Both the position numbers and the translations under genes were made by a program. The notes beneath the pieces are model-generated. The model did no database searches and was not told the origin of the DNA. It was given only the letters and a program-made list of their open reading frames with translations. This document shows positions 7,149-11,511 of a DNA stretch of 11,511 nucleotides, in pieces (position 1 is the stretch's first letter; each line of letters begins with the position of its first letter). Origin of the DNA: Bacteroidales bacterium. GTDB lineage: Bacteria; Bacteroidota; Bacteroidia; Bacteroidales; WCHB1-69. The stretch spans positions 1 to 11,511 of the forward strand of contig JAQUHH010000051.1 in assembly GCA_028683685.1 (NCBI GenBank), read 5' to 3'.

Positions 7149-7937
7149 TTATTCGTTTCTGCCATTATAGCCTTTCATAATTCCTCTGTTTGATGAATTA
7201 ATGAAGCTTAATATTTCGTCTCTCTCAGGAGTAGGTAGCATTGTGGCCTCAATTTGAGCAATGGCTTTGCTAACATTTAATTTGCTGAGAAATATATGAC
7301 GATAAACATTTTGAATTTCAATAATTTGTTCGTTTGAATATCCTCTTCTGCGGAGCCCAATCGAGTTAACACCTGCATAAGCAAGAGGCTCGCGAGCAGC
7401 TTTTACAAATGGAGGAACATCTTTCCGAACCAGAGATCCACCGGAAATCATGGTGTGTTTTCCAATTTTTACAAATTGATGAATGGCAGATAGCCCTCCA
7501 ATTATTGCCCAATCGTCGATGGTAATATGCCCTGCCAAATGAGCACAGTTTGCTAAAATGCAATTGTTTCCAATAATGCAATCGTGAGCAATGTGAGCAT
7601 AAGCCATTAATAAACAGTTGTCTCCAACTATTGTCTCCATATTGGCAGTAGTCCCTTTATTGATGGTCACATATTCGCGAATAATGGTGTTATTGCCAAT
7701 TTTCACATACGTAACTTCCCCTTTGTATTTTAAATCTTGTGGAACGGCAGAAATAACAGCTCCTGGAAATATTTTTACATTTTCACCAATGCGAGCTCCA
7801 TCCATAATGTTCACATTTGCACTAATCCACGAGTTATCTCCAATGACTACATCGGCATGGATGGTTGTAAATGCTTCGATGGTTACATTTTTTCCTATTT
7901 TTGCGTCCGGATGAACTTGAGCTAAATTACTTATCAT
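7149..7937 (-). CDS. lpxA: UDP-N-acetylglucosamine 3-O-acyltransferase
   Basis: A cytosolic homotrimer that transfers a 3-hydroxyacyl chain from acyl carrier protein to the 3-OH of UDP-GlcNAc, the first step of lipid A synthesis. The 262 residues show the left-handed beta-helix pattern of hexapeptide repeats ([IV]GxN) from about 10 to 170, then a helical C-terminal domain. The catalytic histidine is H118 in AHIAHDC (E. coli H125), with H115, H137 in AGHITIDD, H153 in AIHQF and R197 in GLRRRG matching the other known active-site residues. At the acyl-chain ruler position (E. coli G173) this protein has G166, which fits a long acyl chain (C14 or longer) rather than C10. It starts seven bases after the lpxC-fabZ stop and is last in the operon. 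Confidence 0.97.
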   Translation of the reverse strand: MISNLAQVHPDAKIGKNVTIEAFTTIHADVVIGDNSWISANVNIMDGARIGENVKIFPGAVISAVPQDLKYKGEVTYVKIGNNTIIREYVTINKGTTANMETIVGDNCLLMAYAHIAHDCIIGNNCILANCAHLAGHITIDDWAIIGGLSAIHQFVKIGKHTMISGGSLVRKDVPPFVKAAREPLAYAGVNSIGLRRRGYSNEQIIEIQNVYRHIFLSKLNVSKAIAQIEATMLPTPERDEILSFINSSNRGIMKGYNGRNE

Positions 7938-7944
7938 TTTGTAT

Positions 7945-9333
7945 TCACTTTATTTTAGATATTTGTGCTAATAATTCTGCTTCCATAACTACTTTGTTGC
8001 CAACGAAAGCGGTTCCTTTCATGTGACATAATCCGCGGCGAATGGGTGACAATAAATCAAGTTGGAAGATTAGAGTATCACCAGGAACAACTTTTTGACG
8101 GAATTTTACATCCGTGATTTTCATAAAATAAGTTGCATAGTTTTCTGGGTCGGGAATCGTGCTTAAAACTAAAATTCCTCCACATTGTGCCATTGCTTCA
8201 ATTTGTAAAACACCAGGCATTACTGGTTCGTCAGGGAAATGTCCTACAAAAAAGGGTTCATTCATGGTGACATTTTTTAAACCAACAATCGATTTGTTAG
8301 ACATTTTCATGATTTTATCTACCAATAAGAAGGGAGGGCGATGTGGAAGCATCTTTTTAATGTCATTGATGTCATATATTGGATTTGCAGTTACGTCAAC
8401 TTGAGGTACTTTTCGTATCTGTTTTATTTGTTTTTTGATGAGTTTTGCAAATTCAATGTTCGATTTGTGACCTGGACGAATGGCAATTATATGTCCTTTA
8501 ATGGGCATGCCAATGGTTGCTAAATCGCCAATTAAATCGAGAAGTTTGTGACGGGCAGGTTCGTTGTTGTAATGGAGTTCTACGTTGTTTAGTATGCCTT
8601 GTTCGCGAACTTTTATTTCTGGGCGTTTGAAAAACTTTGCTAAACGTTGCAATTCATTTTCCTCTACCAATCTGTCTACAAATACAATAGCATTGTTTAT
8701 ATCACCACCTTTAACCAAGTTGTTTTTGATTAAATATTCTAATTCGTGAAGGAAAACAAAGGTTCTGCATTTAGAAAATTCTTTTGAAAAATCGTTGATG
8801 TCATACAAGGAGGCATGTTGATTTCTAAGTACTTCCGAGTCATAATCAACCATGACTGAAATGCGGAAATCATCTGCAGGAATAGCAATAAGCTCAACTT
8901 TTTTCTCTTCGTCGCGGAAGGTAATAATATTTTTTATTTCAAAGTATTCCTTTTCTACTTCTTGTTCCTGTAATCCAACTTTTTCAATGGCCTCTATGTA
9001 TAAACGAGAACTTCCATCCAAAATAGGAGTTTCAATGCAGTCTATTTCAATTAAAACGTTGTCTATTTGCATTCCTACCAAAGCAGCCATAGCATGTTCG
9101 ATGGTTCTAACTTCGATGTTGTTTTGTTTAATGGAAGTGCCTCGTGAAGTATCGAAAACATTATCCACATCAACAACTATTTTGGGTTGATCGGGCAAAT
9201 CGATACGTTTAAATACAAAACCGTGATTTGGTTCAGCAGGGATAAAAGTCATATTGACGTTTTCTCCAGTGTGAAGTCCTGCACCTTTTATCGTAAAAGG
9301 CTCTTTGAGTGTTTTTTGATATACGTTATTCAT
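7945..9333 (-). CDS. lpxC/fabZ: Bifunctional LpxC deacetylase / FabZ dehydratase fusion
   Basis: The N-terminal part is LpxC, the zinc deacetylase that removes the acetyl group from UDP-3-O-acyl-GlcNAc, the committed step of lipid A synthesis. The C-terminal part is FabZ, which dehydrates 3-hydroxyacyl-ACP in fatty-acid elongation. Counting from the chosen ATG (462 residues): LpxC zinc ligands H80 in TIEHAMAA and H262/D266 in HKLLDLIGDL, general base E79, and H289 in PGHKSN. The linker is near 300-318. FabZ follows from about 320, with LPHRPPFLLVDKI, catalytic H365 in VGHFPDEPVMPG and E379 in QIEAMAQ, spaced 14 apart as expected. Both active sites look intact. An in-frame TTG at 9345 would add four residues, but it lies inside the candidate -7 element TAATTTTG, and the ATG gives the usual family start. 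Such fusions are typical of Bacteroidota. Confidence 0.96.
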   Translation of the reverse strand: MNNVYQKTLKEPFTIKGAGLHTGENVNMTFIPAEPNHGFVFKRIDLPDQPKIVVDVDNVFDTSRGTSIKQNNIEVRTIEHAMAALVGMQIDNVLIEIDCIETPILDGSSRLYIEAIEKVGLQEQEVEKEYFEIKNIITFRDEEKKVELIAIPADDFRISVMVDYDSEVLRNQHASLYDINDFSKEFSKCRTFVFLHELEYLIKNNLVKGGDINNAIVFVDRLVEENELQRLAKFFKRPEIKVREQGILNNVELHYNNEPARHKLLDLIGDLATIGMPIKGHIIAIRPGHKSNIEFAKLIKKQIKQIRKVPQVDVTANPIYDINDIKKMLPHRPPFLLVDKIMKMSNKSIVGLKNVTMNEPFFVGHFPDEPVMPGVLQIEAMAQCGGILVLSTIPDPENYATYFMKITDVKFRQKVVPGDTLIFQLDLLSPIRRGLCHMKGTAFVGNKVVMEAELLAQISKIK

Positions 9334-9342
9334 AGGTAAGCG

Positions 9343-9375
9343 CAAAATTAATAATTTATTTCAATTAAGTATCAA
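9343..9375 (-). promoter_or_regulatory. Candidate internal promoter ahead of lpxC-fabZ
   Basis: In the 43-base lpxD-lpxC gap the minus strand carries TAATTTTG (9343-9350), an exact TAnnTTTG match, with a TTG at 9373-9375 placed 22 bases upstream. The predicted start would leave a leader of only a few bases before the ATG at 9333, which is short. The match could be chance in AT-rich DNA. Confidence 0.3.
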
Positions 9376-9376
9376 T

Positions 9377-10411
9377 TTATGTGTTTGCTTGGTTTTTTTC
9401 AAGCGATTCAATGCGTTTGAGCAATTCAGGAAGTTTGCGAAAAAGAACCGCAGATTTTCTGAAAATGGATGCGTCCATGGCTGGGGCTCCTAACAAAATG
9501 GCTCCTTCTTTATGGATGTTATTGGACACTCCAGTTTGGGCTCCAATTTTCACTTCATCGGCAATTTTAATATGACCAGCAATCCCCACTTGTCCGCCAA
9601 TCATACAGTTTTTCCCAATCTTTGAAGAGCCTGCAATGCCCGAAAGTGCTGCGATTACAGTGTTGTTGCCAATTTCAACATTATGGGCAACTTGAATTAA
9701 ATTGTCTAGTTTAACTCCTTTTCGGATAATTGTAGATCCCATTGTCGATCGATCGATGCATGCATTGGCACCAATCTCTACCCAATCTTCAATAATGACA
9801 TTTCCAATTTGAGCTACTTTCTGAAAAGCATCATTTTGTTGTGGAGCAAATCCAAAACCATCTGCTCCAATAACAGCTCCTGCATGGATAGTACAATGTT
9901 GACCAATAATATTTGAGTCGTATACTTTAACTCCTGCAAACAATACCGTATGGTCGCCAATTTGAGTATTGTCGCCAATAACAACATGGGGATAGAGTTG
10001 GACATTATTGCCAATCTTACAGTTTTCGCCAATGCTTACAAAGTCCCCCACGTAGCAGTTTTCGCCAATGGTTGAAGTGTTGCCAATGACGACCATTTTA
10101 GAAATGCCTGTTTTAACTGGTTTGAGAGAATTATAAAATTCTAATAATTTGGCAAAAGCCATATATGGGTCTTCTACTTTAATCAAAGTTGTAGTGAATT
10201 CTTGCTCGGCTACAAAGTCTGATTTTACGATGCAAGCAGTCGCTTTCGTGCTATATAAAAAATGACTGTATTTTGGATTCGCTAAAAAAGAAATTCCGCC
10301 CTTTTCGCCCTCTTCTATTTTATCAAATCGCTCTAAAAGAGCATTTTCATTTCCTTCAATAGTACCGTTTATTAAATCTGAAATTTGTTTTACTGTAAAT
10401 TCAATTTTCAT
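9377..10411 (-). CDS. lpxD: UDP-3-O-(3-hydroxyacyl)glucosamine N-acyltransferase
   Basis: A cytosolic trimer that adds the second 3-hydroxyacyl chain, from acyl carrier protein to the 2-amino group made free by LpxC; it is the third step of lipid A synthesis. The 344 residues show an N-terminal uridine-binding domain (about 1-100, with ISFLANPKY at 40-48), then a long left-handed beta-helix of IGxN-type hexapeptide repeats (about 105-300), then a short C-terminal helix rich in Leu/Lys. The catalytic histidine is H243 in LIQVAHNVEIG (E. coli H239), with H280 in AGHIKIAD and the conserved IGADGFGFAP (181-190). The length is normal. The start is the ATG at 10409-10411, after a 33-base gap from the HD gene, so the two are probably cotranscribed. 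Confidence 0.97.
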   Translation of the reverse strand: MKIEFTVKQISDLINGTIEGNENALLERFDKIEEGEKGGISFLANPKYSHFLYSTKATACIVKSDFVAEQEFTTTLIKVEDPYMAFAKLLEFYNSLKPVKTGISKMVVIGNTSTIGENCYVGDFVSIGENCKIGNNVQLYPHVVIGDNTQIGDHTVLFAGVKVYDSNIIGQHCTIHAGAVIGADGFGFAPQQNDAFQKVAQIGNVIIEDWVEIGANACIDRSTMGSTIIRKGVKLDNLIQVAHNVEIGNNTVIAALSGIAGSSKIGKNCMIGGQVGIAGHIKIADEVKIGAQTGVSNNIHKEGAILLGAPAMDASIFRKSAVLFRKLPELLKRIESLEKNQANT

Positions 10412-10444
10412 TTTGTAGATATTAGTATATGATAATGTCCAATG

Positions 10445-11511
10445 TTATTGCAAATTTAATCCTTTTGGGTGACAAAGATAGTATTTTGTTGTATATTGAT
10501 TCGTTTTTAAATGCTTTAATTGTTCAGATGCTTCGCTTACATCAATCACGCTATTGTCCTGCATTAAAATCTTAATAGATTCCCCATCAGGAGAATATGT
10601 TTTGTTTGATATTTTGTCAGATAAAATAAAGTAGGATACTTCGTCTTCGTTTAGCTTGAATTTTGACTTCACTTTTTGTTTTAATTCTTCGATATAATTG
10701 GGATCAAAGGGCTTTTCTTGAAGGCTAACTTTGAACAATTTTCGGTCAATTAAAAAATGACATAGTTGCGATAATACTTTGTCGGGATGTTTTGTCCATT
10801 GTTTGATGGAATAAATGATATCATTGTCGTCAATGGCAGCGAAAGCTTCTAATAATTCAGGATTCGTTCTGAAATCTTCGATGGTAAAAGAATTTTGTAG
10901 AAACAATTTTAGATTTTCATCAATGTTAATTGGGGTGTTGTTTTTGAGCAAATATTCAGCTCGATGTAAAATCTTTACCAATAGTTGTTCGGCAGAAATT
11001 ACTGTTTTGTGAAGATATACTTGCCAATACATCAATCTTCGCGAAATGAGAAATTTTTCGATGGAGTAAATACCTTTTATTTCGGCTACCAGATTGTTGT
11101 CGGAAACATGTATCATTTTAATAATACGTTCGGTGCCGACAATTCCTTCGGATACACCAGTAAAAAAACTGTCTCGGGTGAGATAATCCAAACGGTCTAC
11201 GTCCAACTGACCCGATACCAATTGATGAAGAAATTTTAAAGGATGCTGATTTTCAAATATTTTTATTGCATTGTCCAATTGTCCGTCAAATTCTTGATTT
11301 ATTTTCGCCATAAAAAGGCGGGTCAAATTTTCGTGATTAATATTTTGAACAATACAATATTCCAAAGCATGTGAAAATGGACCATGACCAATGTCGTGCA
11401 ACAATATGGCGTAATAGGCAGCCAAAGCATCTTCTTCCGAAATAGGAACGTTTTTCATTCGGAGTGAATCGACGGCCAACATCATTAGATGCATAGCTCC
11501 CAGCGCATGAT
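10445..11511 (-). CDS. HD-domain phosphohydrolase, 5' end outside window
   Basis: The frame is open to the right edge, so the N-terminus is missing; reading begins HALGAMHLMML. Metal-binding residues of the HD family are visible: the histidine in HALG (11507-11509), the HD pair in LLHDIGHGPFSHALE (encoded about 11350-11400), and the aspartate in SGQLDVDRLDYLTRDSFFTG, which is the form seen in the dGTPase/SAMHD1-like branch. All four expected ligands are present, so it is probably an active metal-dependent phosphohydrolase, perhaps on nucleotides. The C-terminal third (about 270 onwards from the Met at 11494) is lysine-rich and matches nothing I recognise. It lies 33 bases upstream of lpxD on the same strand, a pairing common in Bacteroidota. 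Its substrate and link to lipid A are unknown. Confidence 0.9.
   Translation of the reverse strand, partial: HALGAMHLMMLAVDSLRMKNVPISEEDALAAYYAILLHDIGHGPFSHALEYCIVQNINHENLTRLFMAKINQEFDGQLDNAIKIFENQHPLKFLHQLVSGQLDVDRLDYLTRDSFFTGVSEGIVGTERIIKMIHVSDNNLVAEIKGIYSIEKFLISRRLMYWQVYLHKTVISAEQLLVKILHRAEYLLKNNTPINIDENLKLFLQNSFTIEDFRTNPELLEAFAAIDDNDIIYSIKQWTKHPDKVLSQLCHFLIDRKLFKVSLQEKPFDPNYIEELKQKVKSKFKLNEDEVSYFILSDKISNKTYSPDGESIKILMQDNSVIDVSEASEQLKHLKTNQYTTKYYLCHPKGLNLQ

Noticed and set aside
9745..9764. Short run of CGAT and GCAT repeats with palindromic character in lpxD
   Set aside because: It encodes conserved residues (ACIDR region) of LpxD and is only 20 bases long, so it is most likely chance codon usage.
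9950..10095. Regularly spaced GCCAAT-containing units about 18 bases apart, resembling a tandem repeat or CRISPR-like array
   Set aside because: The period is six codons and encodes the IGxN hexapeptide repeats of the LpxD beta-helix; spacing and sequence are explained by the protein fold. The same pattern occurs in lpxA.

Overview
The window looks like chromosomal housekeeping DNA from a member of the Bacteroidota, probably related to Bacteroidales or Flavobacteriales. Several signs agree. The DNA is AT-rich. LpxC is fused to FabZ, which is typical of this phylum. Start codons follow A-rich leaders with no clear Shine-Dalgarno sequence. Several genes are preceded by the Bacteroidota -7 promoter element TAnnTTTG. 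The SerA is the short type with no ACT domain and a lysine at the usual catalytic-histidine position. All family assignments are by eye from the translated sequences.

Layout. Positions 1-47 (minus) hold only the signal-peptide start of a cut-off exported protein. Positions 201-1223 (minus) encode the actin-like cell-shape protein MreB, followed by its own strong terminator. A 258-bp divergent intergenic region separates mreB from serC (1482-2555, plus). serC is followed, after a long hairpin, by serA (2659-3588, plus); together they encode the first two steps of serine synthesis. Next is a free-standing four-helix-bundle protein of the 23S rRNA intervening-sequence (S23/IVP) family (3696-4109, plus). 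A bidirectional terminator (4125-4159) separates it from a convergent gene for a secreted two-domain M16 zinc peptidase (4166-7042, minus).

From 7149 to the right edge everything is on the minus strand and reads as one operon, in transcription order: an HD-domain phosphohydrolase (start outside the window), lpxD, lpxC-fabZ and lpxA, with gaps of 33, 43 and 7 bases, ending at a terminator at 7094-7131. LpxA, LpxC and LpxD carry out the first, second and third acylation/deacetylation steps of lipid A synthesis. The fused FabZ acts on the same 3-hydroxyacyl-ACP pool that LpxA and LpxD use, so the operon sets both the rate and the substrate supply of lipid A. The HD protein is the only member with no obvious place in that pathway.

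I see no mobile element, CRISPR array, tRNA or rRNA gene, or defence system. No clearly novel system is evident. The points most worth a second look are the HD protein heading the lipid A operon, the altered SerA active site, the hairpin between serC and serA, and the structured promoter region of the S23-family gene. No stretch longer than 300 bases lacks a gene.
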